A stretch of DNA of 64,000 nucleotides from JBDOQU01 sp039839375 (GTDB lineage: Bacteria > Pseudomonadota > Alphaproteobacteria > DSM-16000 > Inquilinaceae): positions 124,001 to 188,000 of the forward strand of contig NZ_JBDOQU010000004.1 of the NCBI RefSeq assembly GCF_039839375.1. The letters run 5' to 3'. Positions 1-9,649 of this stretch are shown here, one piece after another (the first letter of the stretch is position 1; each line of letters begins with the position of its first letter). Position numbers and translations under genes: made by a program. A model generated the notes under the pieces. The model was not told the DNA's origin. It searched no databases and was given only the letters and a program-made list of their open reading frames with translations.

Positions 1-175
1 GATGTCGCCCATGGCGTTCCGCGTCCCATCGTTCACATCATAAGACCGACAGAGGCACGGCCTGTTTGCACCGATCCCGTCCTGTCGTTAGCTTCCCACG
101 TGAAGCATATTGCCGTCCGTTAGCCGAATCACAAGTCGCCGCGGGCCCGACGAAACGGAAAGACCGGTTTCACCA

Positions 176-3100
176 GTGAAAAAAATCCTCATCGGTCTCG
201 CGGCCCTGCTCGCCCTGCTGGCAGTCGCGCTGGTCGCGGCGCCAAGCCTGATCGACTGGACCAGCTATCGGGAGACGATCGCCCGCCAGGTCTCGGCGCT
301 TACCGGCCGGACGGTGACGATCGAAGGGCCGGTGGATTTCTCGCTCCTGCCGACGCCAACCCTGTCGGCGGGCAGGGTGACGGTGGCGAACGCGCCGGGC
401 GGGTCCGCGCCCCACATGTTGACGCTGGAGGCGCTGGATCTGCGTCTGGCCGCGCTGCCGCTGCTGACCGGAACCATAAGGGCCGAACGGATCGCGCTGG
501 TCGAACCGACCCTGCTGCTGGAAATCCTGCCCGACGGTACGGCCAATTGGGAAGGCGACGGGCTGGAAACCGTCGGCGCGCGCGACATAAGGCTGGATCG
601 TGTCAGCATAGAGAACGGGACGATCATCTGGCGCGACGCCGTCGCCGACCGTGAGGTGCGGGTCGATTCCATCTTCGCCCAGCTTTCCGCCGCCAGCCTG
701 GAAGGCCCCTACCAGCTTATCGGCAGCGCCGGGTTGCACGGCCGGTCGGTGACTGTCGATTTGACAGCCGGGCGGCTGGGCCAGGCGGGGAACGCGCAGG
801 TCAACATGGTGCTGGGTATGGACGGCGTGGCCGGCGAAGCGCGGTTCGCCGGCACCGTTTTCCCCGGCCTGTTTCGCGCCCAGGGCGACGTGACCGCCAG
901 CGGCGGCGATCTCGCCTCCGCGCTCGGCACGCTCTATTCCGGCTGGTCTCCACCGCCCGCCGCCCGTGCGCCCTTCAACATTTCCGCCGCGCTGACGGCC
1001 GCGCCGGAGGGCATAGACCTCAACGATCTGGCGCTGACGGTGGGCGACGCCCGCGCCGCCGGCGCGCTCAACATTGTCCTGGGGCCGTCGCCGCGCGTCG
1101 ATCTGGCGCTGACCGCCAACCGGCTGGATCTCGATGGCTGGCTGCCGGACGCCGTCAGGGAATTCGATTTCCTCGCCTGGCTCCGCACGGAAGGGGCGGG
1201 ATTCCCGCGCGACGCCGTCGCCACGGTCGATTTGTCGGTGGAGGCGCTGACCTGGCGCGGCGACCTGATCCGCGACCTGCAATTGATCGGGATGATGGAG
1301 GATGGCGTCGTCGCCATCAGCCGGCTGACCGGCCAGCTTCCCGGCGGCACGCAGGCGTCGGCGGTGGGCACTGTCCGGACGGAGGAAGGACTCCCGTTTG
1401 CCGATCTGACGCTGGACGCGACCTCCAGCGATCTGCGCCGGCTGCTCACCTGGGCCGGATGGAATCTGGAACAGGTGCCCAGCAACCGCCTGCGCGGCTT
1501 CGACGGCAAAGCGACCGTGACCGGCACCGCGCGGGAGTTTCAGGTTACCGGAGTCGATTTGCGGATCGACGGCGCTGCCGTCACCGGCGGGCTCGCCTTC
1601 ATCGACCGGGGGCGTCCCGGATTGGGATTGCGGGTCGAAATCGACCGGCTGGATCTGGACGGCTATCTGGGAACCGGCGCGTCGGACGCGACTCTTGGGA
1701 CGCTCCTGGAATCCGGAATCCTCCCGCGATGGATCGAGGCGGCGGGGACCTTCGACGCCAATGTCGACGCCGCGATCGGCCGCCTGACCGTCGGCGGCCG
1801 GACCTTCTCCGGCCTCCGGCTCGACGGGACGCTCCAGGGCGGCGGCCTCACCCTGCGCCATGCGGGGGTGGAAGATGCCGCGGGCGCGTCGCTTGCGGTG
1901 ACGGGAACCCTGCCGTCGCTGGACCCGGTGTCGAACGCGGACCTCTCCCTCAATCTATCCACCGAAGCGCCCGCCGACCTGTTCGAACTGCTGGGCTGGG
2001 CGCCGCCCGTCGCCGCCGGAGAACTGGGCGACATCGATTTGACCGGGCGTGTCAGGGGCGGCGTCGACCGGCTGGAGCTTCAACTCGACGCCGACATCGC
2101 CGGCGGCGCGCTGGCGCTGGGCGGCGCGGTGACGGAACCGGCGGGGGAGCAGCCGGCCTACGATCTGGCGGTCCGCGCCACCCATCCGGACGCCGCCCGG
2201 TTGCTGGGGCTGCTGGGCGGCGGCTACCGGCCCCAAGGGCTGGAGGGCGGCCTGGACATCTATGCGGAGATTGCCGGAACGCCGCGCGACCTCGCCTTCC
2301 GGAACCTCCAGGGGACGATCGGGGCCATGACGGTCGCGGGCACGGTCGATTGGCGGGCGGGGGAGGAACGGCCGTTCATCGCCGCAGATCTCAGGGCCGA
2401 CAGCGTCGATCTTGCCGCCCTGCTGCCGGCCGGATCGGCCCGGCCGCCGCGGCCCGGCGCGTTCTGGTCCGACGCGCCCCTGCCGCTCCACGGGCTGGCC
2501 GCGATCGACGGCACGCTGGCGCTGACCGCGAACACGCTCACCGCCGGCGGGCTGACCATCGCCGACCCGACCCTCCGGGCGTCGCTCGACGATTCCCGGC
2601 TGACGCTCGACCGCCTCACCGGCCAGATCCATGGCGGCGCGCTGGGGCTGGAAGGCGCGATCGTCGCGCGGGAGGGGCAGCCCCCGGAGATGAACGCCAC
2701 CATCGACCTCGTGGGCGCGGATCTCGCCGCCGTCCTCGGCGGGCTGGCGGAGGAGCCGGGGCTGGACGGAACGCTCGATTTCGGCGCTGCACTGAGCGGC
2801 CAGGGGACGACTCCGGCCCGCATCGCGGCCACCCTCTCCGGCGAGGGGCTGGTCGCGGTCCGCGACGGGACGGCGCGCGGCTTCGATCTCACCGCCATGT
2901 CGGCGGCGCTGGAGGAGCCGGCGGGCCCGACCGAATTCCTCGCCCTTGTCAGGGAGGCGCTCTCGGGTGGCCGGACACCCTTCGCGGCGCTGAACGCCAC
3001 CTTCGAGGTGGAGGAAGGGATGGCGCGGACGGACGATTTCCGCCTGGTCGCGGAGGCCGGGGTGGGAGAGGGCGAAGGCGAGATCGACCTGGCGCGCGGC

Positions 3101-3343
3101 CGGATGGATATGGCGGTCAGCTACAGCCTGCACGCCCACCCCGACGCCCCGCCCTTCACAATCCACTATGTCGGCTCGCTGGACGCTCCCCGTTCCCGGC
3201 CGGAGATCGACGCGTTGCAGAGCTACATGGCCGACCGGCTGGCGGAGGCCATAACGGAGCCGGCCGCTCCGGAAAACGATCCGGAAACGCCCCCCGCCCC
3301 GGCCGGGACGGAGGGCGCCGTTCCGGAACCGGCTGACGGCTAG
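176..3343 (+). CDS. AsmA family envelope protein
   Basis: The 1055-residue protein starts with a short basic stretch and one hydrophobic membrane anchor (about residues 3-25), followed by a very long region rich in beta-strand-like repeats. This is the usual build of AsmA/TamB-like inner-membrane-anchored periplasmic proteins, which are linked to phospholipid transport and outer-membrane homeostasis. The tail after about residue 1030 is rich in Pro, Glu and Ala. I chose the GTG at 176 because it lies directly before the Lys-Lys membrane anchor; an in-frame TTG at 110 would add 22 polar residues in front of it. The stop codon overlaps that of the convergent permease gene. The substrate is not visible from sequence. 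Confidence 0.85.
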   Translation: MKKILIGLAALLALLAVALVAAPSLIDWTSYRETIARQVSALTGRTVTIEGPVDFSLLPTPTLSAGRVTVANAPGGSAPHMLTLEALDLRLAALPLLTGTIRAERIALVEPTLLLEILPDGTANWEGDGLETVGARDIRLDRVSIENGTIIWRDAVADREVRVDSIFAQLSAASLEGPYQLIGSAGLHGRSVTVDLTAGRLGQAGNAQVNMVLGMDGVAGEARFAGTVFPGLFRAQGDVTASGGDLASALGTLYSGWSPPPAARAPFNISAALTAAPEGIDLNDLALTVGDARAAGALNIVLGPSPRVDLALTANRLDLDGWLPDAVREFDFLAWLRTEGAGFPRDAVATVDLSVEALTWRGDLIRDLQLIGMMEDGVVAISRLTGQLPGGTQASAVGTVRTEEGLPFADLTLDATSSDLRRLLTWAGWNLEQVPSNRLRGFDGKATVTGTAREFQVTGVDLRIDGAAVTGGLAFIDRGRPGLGLRVEIDRLDLDGYLGTGASDATLGTLLESGILPRWIEAAGTFDANVDAAIGRLTVGGRTFSGLRLDGTLQGGGLTLRHAGVEDAAGASLAVTGTLPSLDPVSNADLSLNLSTEAPADLFELLGWAPPVAAGELGDIDLTGRVRGGVDRLELQLDADIAGGALALGGAVTEPAGEQPAYDLAVRATHPDAARLLGLLGGGYRPQGLEGGLDIYAEIAGTPRDLAFRNLQGTIGAMTVAGTVDWRAGEERPFIAADLRADSVDLAALLPAGSARPPRPGAFWSDAPLPLHGLAAIDGTLALTANTLTAGGLTIADPTLRASLDDSRLTLDRLTGQIHGGALGLEGAIVAREGQPPEMNATIDLVGADLAAVLGGLAEEPGLDGTLDFGAALSGQGTTPARIAATLSGEGLVAVRDGTARGFDLTAMSAALEEPAGPTEFLALVREALSGGRTPFAALNATFEVEEGMARTDDFRLVAEAGVGEGEGEIDLARGRMDMAVSYSLHAHPDAPPFTIHYVGSLDAPRSRPEIDALQSYMADRLAEAITEPAAPENDPETPPAPAGTEGAVPEPADG

Positions 3344-4866
3344 TCGGCCGCGCCGACCGCGGGCCGTCCGGCGGTGGCCTTGGTCTCCTGCTCCAGCGCG
3401 AATTCCTCTTCCGGCGACAGGACCAGCTTGTGCCGTCCGGCGATCGCGAAATAGGCGACCCCCGCCGCGTACCAGATGGCGGCGCCGTAGACGCCGTTGC
3501 GGTAGACCGGGTCCTGGAGCTGGTAGTAGATGGTCACGGCCGCGATCACGATCGTCACCACCGCTCCCGGAATTCCCAGCGGCGACCGGTAGGGCCGCTC
3601 GATATGTGGGTAGCGGGTCCGCAGGCGGATGAAGGACGCCGCCTGCATGATGTAGGACAGCATCGCCCCGAACACCGCCATGTTCAGCAGCGTGCCGCCG
3701 ATCAGCGCCGAACCGGCCTCCGAACCCCGCACGATCCAGATGATCATCATGACCGTGAAGCCCATGACCGCGCCGGTGATCAGCGCGATATGCGGCGTCT
3801 TCCGGGTGCCATGGGTGACCGACAGGACATGCGGGAAATAGCCCGCGCGGGACAGCGAATAGATCTGCCGCCCATAGGCGAAGATGATGGTGTGGAAGCT
3901 GGCGATCAGCCCGATGACGGCGGCCAGGGCCAGCAGCTTGGCGATATCCGCCCCGTAGATGGTCCTGAATCCGTCCAGCAGCGGTTCGCCGGAGGTCGAC
4001 AGGCCGTAGGCGCCGGGGCCGATGCCGGTGTTCAGGAACAGGATCATGTAGGCTGAGAAGATCAGCGTGGCGATGCCCAGCAGCAGCCCCCTGGGCATGT
4101 CGCGCTTCGGGTCGTGGCTTTCCTCCGCCGCCAGCGGAAGCTGCTCGATCGCCAGGAACAGCCAGACCGCGAAGGGCAGGGCGGCCAGCGCGCCCGACCA
4201 GCCGAACGGGAACAGCGGTCCGCCGCCTTCCGGCAGTTCCACGGCCGCCCCGTCCGGGCCGACGCCGATATTGAGCGCCCAGCGGCTGAAGTCGAAGCTG
4301 GGGATCGCGCTGACCCAGAAGATCGCCAGCACCGCCAGCGCCGCCAGCGTGACGATCACTGAGAAGCGGAACGACATCTCCACGCCGATCAGGTTCAGCC
4401 CCACGAACACGATATAACCGGCGATCCACCAGATCGGCATGAAGGCTGTTCCCGTCTCGAATATCCCGCCCAGATATGAGCTGATGAAGAAGACGATGAC
4501 GGCGGGCGTCAGCACATACTCGATGTTCTCCGCCAGGCCGGTGACGAAGCCGCCCCACGGCCCCATCGCGGTGCGGGCGAAGGAATAGGCGCCGCCCGTA
4601 TGGGGCAGGGCCGGGGACATCTCCGCCAGGCTGAAGCAGAGGCCCAGATACATGGTCATGATCAGAAGCGTGGCGACGAACATGCCGCCGAATCCGCCGG
4701 CCCCCAGCCCGAAATTCCAGCCGGAGAAATGGCCGGAGATGACGGCGCCGACGCCCAGCGCCCAAAGCGACCAGACGCGGGCATGCTTGCGCAGGCTCCG
4801 GCCCTCGAAATAGGTGGCGTCCACCTTCCGGTACTGGACGCCAGAACCCTTATCCGCCTGACTCAT
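3340..4866 (-). CDS. eat: Ethanolamine permease-like APC family transporter
   Basis: A 508-residue integral membrane protein of the amino acid-polyamine-organocation superfamily with about twelve hydrophobic segments. The N-terminal part (residues 25-130), with the GWNFGLGAGGFGG and HTGGAYSFARTAMGPWGG motifs, closely resembles ethanolamine permeases. It would import ethanolamine or a similar small amine by proton symport. No ethanolamine ammonia-lyase gene lies in the window, so the substrate rests on family resemblance only. The gene converges on the AsmA-like gene, and the two stop codons overlap. A broader amino acid permease role is the main alternative. Confidence 0.82.
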   Translation of the reverse strand: MSQADKGSGVQYRKVDATYFEGRSLRKHARVWSLWALGVGAVISGHFSGWNFGLGAGGFGGMFVATLLIMTMYLGLCFSLAEMSPALPHTGGAYSFARTAMGPWGGFVTGLAENIEYVLTPAVIVFFISSYLGGIFETGTAFMPIWWIAGYIVFVGLNLIGVEMSFRFSVIVTLAALAVLAIFWVSAIPSFDFSRWALNIGVGPDGAAVELPEGGGPLFPFGWSGALAALPFAVWLFLAIEQLPLAAEESHDPKRDMPRGLLLGIATLIFSAYMILFLNTGIGPGAYGLSTSGEPLLDGFRTIYGADIAKLLALAAVIGLIASFHTIIFAYGRQIYSLSRAGYFPHVLSVTHGTRKTPHIALITGAVMGFTVMMIIWIVRGSEAGSALIGGTLLNMAVFGAMLSYIMQAASFIRLRTRYPHIERPYRSPLGIPGAVVTIVIAAVTIYYQLQDPVYRNGVYGAAIWYAAGVAYFAIAGRHKLVLSPEEEFALEQETKATAGRPAVGAAD

Positions 4867-5004
4867 CCTTCGTCCCCCTTGTTGGTGGGACCCAAGATCA
4901 AGGCCGCTCCGGCGCGAAAGCCCTGCTGGCCGGGGGCGGCAGGCCCCGTTTCCGCGAAAACGCTGGCCTTCCGCCGGATCGGCGTCAATCGCAATTATGG
5001 AATA

Positions 5005-5253
5005 TTATGAGTTATCAGGAGGTTGGATCGAAAGATCGCTAGGCCGCTGTTGCGCCTCCAGCAGCACGAAGACGCGAATCGCGCTGGAAAGGTTGCGGTC
5101 CCGGTCGGCGTCGATCGCCTCGACAAGCTGGTTCAGCGACTGCCCCCGCCGCTCCGCGATCGCCCTCAGCGCGGCCCAGAACTCCGGCTCCAGCGATATG
5201 CTGGTCCGATGCCCCGCAATGGTGACGGATCGTTTGACGGAGGCGTCAACCAC
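5005..5253 (-). CDS. Ribbon-helix-helix domain protein
   Basis: A small protein of 82 residues. The central stretch (about residues 17-60) has the strand-helix-helix pattern of ribbon-helix-helix DNA-binding folds, with a TSISLEPEFWAAL strand-helix and a RGQSLNQLVEAID second helix. Proteins of this kind commonly sit beside fumC in alphaproteobacteria, and here it lies just downstream of fumC on the same strand, separated by a palindromic repeat. It probably binds DNA as a dimer, but target and role are unknown. It has no toxin partner next to it, so I do not call it an antitoxin. Confidence 0.75.
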   Translation of the reverse strand: MVDASVKRSVTIAGHRTSISLEPEFWAALRAIAERRGQSLNQLVEAIDADRDRNLSSAIRVFVLLEAQQRPSDLSIQPPDNS

Positions 5254-5272
5254 CCATTGCTCCCCCTGTTAG

Positions 5273-5375
5273 CCCTCTCCCCTCGTGGGAGAGGGTTGGG
5301 TGAGGGGGAGTTGGTTTTTAAGTCCCCTCACCCTCCCGCTTCGCGGGCCCCTCCCTCTCCCACAAGGGGAGAGGG
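5273..5375. repeat. Dispersed palindromic intergenic repeat, family A
   Basis: A G+C-rich element made of CCCTCTCCC-type and GAGAGGG-type arms around a CCCGCTTCGCGGG hairpin. Related copies lie at 18709-18809, 44288-44385 and 47303-47400. It fills the gap between fumC and the ribbon-helix-helix gene and could fold in the transcript and weaken read-through. No coding function is seen. Confidence 0.85.
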
Positions 5376-5380
5376 TGAAC

Positions 5381-6784
5381 TTACGCCCTCGGCCCGACCA
5401 TGTTCTCCGGCCGGACCCATTCGTCGAACTGCTCTTCGGTCAGCAGGCCCAGCGACAGGGCCGCCTGCTTCAGGGTCGTGCCCTCGGCATGGGCCTTCTT
5501 GGCCGCCTTGGCGGCGTTGTCGTAGCCGATATGCGGATTCAGCGCGGTCACCAGCATCAGGCTTTCATGCAGAAGCTGGTCGATGCGCGGCCGGTTGGCC
5601 TTGATGCCGACGACGCAATTGTCGGCGAAGCTGCGGGCGGAATCGGCCAGCAGGCGGATCGATTGCAGCAGATTGTAGATCATCACCGGCTTGAACACGT
5701 TCAGCTCGAAATGGCCGGTCGCGCCGGCCACGGTGACGGCGGTGTGGTTGCCGATCACCTGGGCGGCCACCATCGTCATAGCCTCCGACTGGGTCGGGTT
5801 GACCTTGCCCGGCATGATCGACGATCCGGGCTCGTTCTCCGGCAGCAGCAACTCCCCGATCCCGCAGCGCGGGCCGGAGCCCAGCATGCGGATGTCGTTA
5901 GCGATCTTCATGAAGCTGGCGGCGATCGTGTTGGTCGCGCCGGACGCCTCCACGATGGCGTCATGGGCGGCCAGCGCCTCGAACTTGTTCTCCGCCGTGA
6001 CGAAGGGGAAGCCGGTGATGTCGGCGACCTCCGCCGCGAACTTCTCCGCGAAGCCCACCTTGGCGTTCAGCCCCGTGCCGACGGCCGTACCGCCCTGCGC
6101 CAGTTGCAGAAGACGGGGCAAGGCGGTCCGCACGCGCTCGATGCCGTACTTCACCTGCGTGGCGTAGCCGGAGAATTCCTGCCCCAGCGTCAGCGGCGTC
6201 GCGTCCTGGAGATGGGTGCGGCCGATCTTCACGATCTCCGCGAACTCCTCTGCCTTGGCGTCCAGCGCCGCATGCAGGTGCTCCAGCGACGGCACCAGCT
6301 CGTGCTCGATTTGCTCCACCGCCGCGATGTGCATCACCGTCGGGAACGTGTCGTTGGACGACTGGCCCATATTGACATGGTCGTTGGGATGGACCGGCGA
6401 CTTCGACCCGATCTCCCCCTCCAGCATCTCGATCGCGCGGTTGGAGATGACCTCGTTGGCGTTCATGTTGGTCTGGGTGCCCGATCCGGTCTGCCAGACG
6501 ACCAGCGGGAAATGATCGGCCAGCGTGCCGTCGATCACCTCCTCCGCCGCCGCGACCATGGCGTTGCCCAGGCGCGGGTCCAGCACGCCCAACGCCATGT
6601 TGACCCGCGCCGCCGCCTTCTTCTGGATGCCCAGCGCGCGCACCAGCGGCTGGGGCATCCGCTCGCCCCCGATCCTGAAATTCTGCAGCGACCGCTGGGT
6701 CTGCGCGCCCCAATAGCGGTCGCCGGGGACTTCCATCTCCCCCAGACTGTCGGTTTCGATGCGGACGGACGGCTTGTCGGCCAT
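5381..6784 (-). CDS. fumC: Class II fumarate hydratase
   Basis: The 467-residue product has the length of class II fumarases and carries the superfamily signature GSSIMPGKVNP at about residues 318-328. It also has the conserved GSGTQTNMNANEV stretch near residue 100 and GRTHLQDATPLTLGQEF near residue 190. It converts fumarate to malate in the citric acid cycle in the cytoplasm and needs no iron-sulfur cluster. The ATG at 6784 begins MADKPSVRIETDSLGEMEVP, the usual fumarase start; a longer upstream reading has no family similarity. The EamA transporter gene starts 145 bases away in the opposite direction. Confidence 0.97.
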   Translation of the reverse strand: MADKPSVRIETDSLGEMEVPGDRYWGAQTQRSLQNFRIGGERMPQPLVRALGIQKKAAARVNMALGVLDPRLGNAMVAAAEEVIDGTLADHFPLVVWQTGSGTQTNMNANEVISNRAIEMLEGEIGSKSPVHPNDHVNMGQSSNDTFPTVMHIAAVEQIEHELVPSLEHLHAALDAKAEEFAEIVKIGRTHLQDATPLTLGQEFSGYATQVKYGIERVRTALPRLLQLAQGGTAVGTGLNAKVGFAEKFAAEVADITGFPFVTAENKFEALAAHDAIVEASGATNTIAASFMKIANDIRMLGSGPRCGIGELLLPENEPGSSIMPGKVNPTQSEAMTMVAAQVIGNHTAVTVAGATGHFELNVFKPVMIYNLLQSIRLLADSARSFADNCVVGIKANRPRIDQLLHESLMLVTALNPHIGYDNAAKAAKKAHAEGTTLKQAALSLGLLTEEQFDEWVRPENMVGPRA

Positions 6785-6929
6785 GGGTGCTGGTTCTCCG
6801 GCGGACTGATGAATGGGCGCGCTCGCGCGCGTGGGGCTAGTAGCATATCGGCGGCCGATTGGGCAGCCCGGATTGTCCCGGCACAATCCCGGCGAAGACA
6901 GGGCTGCACGCTTCGCGCTAGATGGCGGG

Positions 6930-7880
6930 ATGATCGCACGATGGCTTTCCGCGCCGCTGGCGCGCCTGTGGGCGTCGCCCTACATCCTCCTGTTCCTGCC
7001 GCCGCTCTTCTGGTCGGGGAACTTTGTGCTGGGGCGCGGGCTCAACGATGTCTTTCCGCCGGTCTCGCTGGCCTTCTGGCGCTGGGTGCTGGCGCTTATC
7101 ATCCTCGCGCCCTTCGTTGCCCGGCCGCTCTGGCGGCAGCGGTCCGTGCTGGCGCGGGACTGGAAACTGCTGCTGCTGTTCGGCGCGCTCGGCGTCGCGG
7201 GCTACAACGCCTTCATCTATATCGCGCTCCAGACCACGCCCACGGTCAATGCCGCCGTCGTCAATTCCGCCATCCCGATCCTGATCCCGCTCTTCGTCTG
7301 GGCGGTGGCGCGGGAACGCGTGGCGAAGGCGCAGATTGCCGGCATCGCCCTGTCGGTCGCCGGCGTCCTCTGGATCGTCGCGCGCGGCGATCTGGCGACC
7401 TTCCGGACGCTCGCCTTCCAGCCGGGCGATCTGTGGATCCTGGCCGCCGTCTTCGACTGGGCGCTCTATTCCGCGATCCTGCGCTTCAAGCCGAAGGAGC
7501 TGGAGCCGCCGGTGTTCCTCGCCGCGACCATCATCTTCGGTCTCGTGGTTCTGACGCCGTTCTGGCTGTGGGAATGGCGCTCGGGCGCGGTGATGCCGAC
7601 CGATCCGATGGCGCTCGTGGTGGTGTTCTATATCGGGCTGTTCGCCAGCGTGCTGGCCTTCATCTGCTGGAACCGCTGCGTGCAGTTGATCGGCGCGACA
7701 ACGACCGGGCTTTCCATCCATCTGATGCCGGTCTTCGCCACGACGCTGGCGCTCCTCTTCCTGGGGGAGCGCATCTTCGCCTACCATTTGCTGGGGGCGG
7801 GCCTGATCCTTGTCGGGATAATCCTTTCCGCCCTCGGCGGCCGGCGGGCCGTCAGGATGCCCGCGGGATCAGCCGATTGA
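6930..7880 (+). CDS. EamA/DMT family transporter
   Basis: A 316-residue membrane protein with about ten hydrophobic segments arranged as two EamA-like halves, typical of the drug/metabolite transporter superfamily. FLPPLFWSGNFVLGRG near the start and HLMPVFATTLALLFLGE near the end are characteristic of the family. Members export amino acids, nucleosides or drugs; the substrate cannot be read from sequence. The ATG at 6930 puts the first membrane segment close to the N-terminus. The last 29 bases overlap the 3' end of the convergent purK gene. Confidence 0.88.
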   Translation: MIARWLSAPLARLWASPYILLFLPPLFWSGNFVLGRGLNDVFPPVSLAFWRWVLALIILAPFVARPLWRQRSVLARDWKLLLLFGALGVAGYNAFIYIALQTTPTVNAAVVNSAIPILIPLFVWAVARERVAKAQIAGIALSVAGVLWIVARGDLATFRTLAFQPGDLWILAAVFDWALYSAILRFKPKELEPPVFLAATIIFGLVVLTPFWLWEWRSGAVMPTDPMALVVVFYIGLFASVLAFICWNRCVQLIGATTTGLSIHLMPVFATTLALLFLGERIFAYHLLGAGLILVGIILSALGGRRAVRMPAGSAD

Positions 7881-8958
7881 CATGGCCCATCTTCCGGCCG
7901 GGGCGGGCCTCCGCCTTGCCGTAGAGATGCAGCCGCGCCCCCGGCTCCGCCAGGATCGCCGGGACCTCCAGCACATCGTCGCCGATCAAATTGGTCATCA
8001 CGGCGTCGGCAACCCGTTCCGTGCCGCCCAGCGGCAGGCCGCAGATCGCGCGGACGAACTGCTCGAACTGGTCGGTCGCGCAGGCGTCCATCGTCCAGTG
8101 GCCTGAATTGTGCGGCCGGGGGGCCAGTTCGTTGACCAGCACGCGGCCGTCCAGCGTGACGAACATCTCCACCGCCAGAAGCCCCACCAGATCCAGCGCC
8201 TCGGCCAGCGTCCGGGCGATCCGCTCCGCCTCCGCCGCCAAAGCGGGCGTGATCGGGGCCGGGGCGATGGTCTGGGAAAGGATATGGTCGCGGTGCCGGT
8301 TCTCGACCGCCGGATAGCATACGACCGCGCCGTCCGCGCCGCGCGCCGCGATGACGGAGACCTCCATCGCGAAATCGACGAATCCCTCCAGCACCGCCGG
8401 CTTGCCGCCGATCTTCTCCCATGCGCCGCCGGAATCCCTCATCTGGTCCAGCCGGGTCTGGGCCTTGCCGTCATAGCCGTCGCGCGTGGTTTTTAGAATC
8501 GCGGGCAGCCCGATCGCCATCACCGCCGCTTCCAGCGCCGCCTCGGTCGGAACGGCGCTGTAGGGCGCGGTCCCGATGCCCTGCGCTGTGACGAAATCCT
8601 TCTCCGCCAGCCGGTCCTGGCACACCGCCAGCGCCTTCGCCCCCGGCCGTACCGTCGCACGCTCCGCCAGGAAGGCGACGGTGTCGTGGGGGATGTTCTC
8701 GAATTCGAAGCTGATCACGTCGACCGACCGGGCGAAGGCTTCCAGCGCCGCCTCGTCGCCATAGGAGGAAAGGGTCGCCCGGTCGGTGACCTGCGCGCAG
8801 GGGCTGTCCTGATCGGGGCAGAAGACATGGGTGCGGTAGCCCAGCTTTGCTGCGGCCAGCGCCGTCATGCGGCCAAGCTGCCCGCCGCCCAGCATCCCGA
8901 TGACGCTTCCAGGAGGCAGGGGGCCGGCCGGTAGCGGGCGGTTCGCGGCGTCAGTCAT
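7852..8958 (-). CDS. purK: N5-carboxyaminoimidazole ribonucleotide synthase
   Basis: A 368-residue ATP-grasp enzyme of purine synthesis. It uses ATP and bicarbonate to convert AIR to N5-CAIR, which PurE then rearranges. The N-terminal nucleotide-binding loop (MLGGGQLGRM, about residues 23-32), the central ATP-grasp stretch with KTTRDGYDGKAQ (about 155-170) and the NELAPRPHNSGHWTMDA motif (about 273-290) are diagnostic. It follows purE on the same strand with an 8-base overlap, so the pair is probably translationally coupled. Its 3' end overlaps the EamA gene on the other strand. Confidence 0.97.
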   Translation of the reverse strand: MTDAANRPLPAGPLPPGSVIGMLGGGQLGRMTALAAAKLGYRTHVFCPDQDSPCAQVTDRATLSSYGDEAALEAFARSVDVISFEFENIPHDTVAFLAERATVRPGAKALAVCQDRLAEKDFVTAQGIGTAPYSAVPTEAALEAAVMAIGLPAILKTTRDGYDGKAQTRLDQMRDSGGAWEKIGGKPAVLEGFVDFAMEVSVIAARGADGAVVCYPAVENRHRDHILSQTIAPAPITPALAAEAERIARTLAEALDLVGLLAVEMFVTLDGRVLVNELAPRPHNSGHWTMDACATDQFEQFVRAICGLPLGGTERVADAVMTNLIGDDVLEVPAILAEPGARLHLYGKAEARPGRKMGHVNRLIPRAS

Positions 8959-9457
8959 TCTTCGGGACCTCCGCCACGCTTTCGGTCTGGCGGGCCCGGT
9001 AAGAATCCAGCGCTCCGGCCACGGCCGGATCGCCCAGCGCCAGGATGGAGCCGGCGAGAAGCGCCGCGTTCACCGCGCCGGCGCGGCCGATGGCGAGCGT
9101 GCCTACCGGCACACCGGCCGGCATCTGGACGATGGACAGCAGGCTGTCCTGCCCCTTCAGCGCCCGGCTTTCCACCGGCACGCCCAGCACCGGCAACGGC
9201 GTCATGGCGGCGGCCATGCCGGGAAGGTGCGCGGCCCCGCCGGCCCCGGCGATGACGATCTTCAGCCCGCGCTCGCGCGCCGTGCGGGCGTAGTCATAGA
9301 GCCTCTCTGGCGTCCGGTGGGCGGAGACGATGCGGGCCTCGAAGCCGATCCCCAGCGTCTCCAGCGTCTCGGCCGCGTGGCGCATGGTTTCCCAGTCCGA
9401 CTGGCTGCCCATGATGAGGCCGACGGAGACGGGAGGCTCTGGGGAAATAGATGACAT
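8951..9457 (-). CDS. purE: N5-carboxyaminoimidazole ribonucleotide mutase
   Basis: A 168-residue class I PurE. The GSQSDWETM loop (about residues 17-25), SAHRTPERL (about 45-53) and the IAGAGGAAHLPGM active-site segment (about 68-81) are all present. It moves the carboxyl group of N5-CAIR to carbon 4 in purine synthesis. It is the first gene of a two-gene purEK operon and overlaps purK by 8 bases. The 192 bases between it and the divergent GGDEF gene should hold both promoters; I saw no convincing operator there. Confidence 0.97.
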   Translation of the reverse strand: MSSISPEPPVSVGLIMGSQSDWETMRHAAETLETLGIGFEARIVSAHRTPERLYDYARTARERGLKIVIAGAGGAAHLPGMAAAMTPLPVLGVPVESRALKGQDSLLSIVQMPAGVPVGTLAIGRAGAVNAALLAGSILALGDPAVAGALDSYRARQTESVAEVPKND

Positions 9458-9649
9458 GAACAGCTTCCGCAGTATCGTCCGGCGCCTGCCGGCTCATAGG
9501 AAAGCGCGGAGTATAGGCACGGCGGCCGCGCAGGCAAGACGGGCGACCTTTCCGCGTTAGCAAGTTTTTGATCTTTTTGCGATGTACTTCCCTCGCGTCT
9601 CCGCTATTGGGAAGGCGCGAACGCCATGCAGGGATAGTTCGGGACCATC

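Noticed and set aside
110..175. TTG start of the AsmA-like protein
   Set aside because: It would place 22 polar residues before the membrane anchor; the GTG at 176 gives a normal signal anchor.
1955..4765. A 936-residue minus-strand open frame
   Set aside because: It is antisense to the AsmA gene and then out of frame with the permease gene, with an Arg/Gly/Pro-rich product typical of shadow frames in G+C-rich DNA.
5285..7924. An 879-residue plus-strand frame over fumC and the EamA gene
   Set aside because: It is antisense to fumC and out of frame with the transporter; its composition is that of a shadow.
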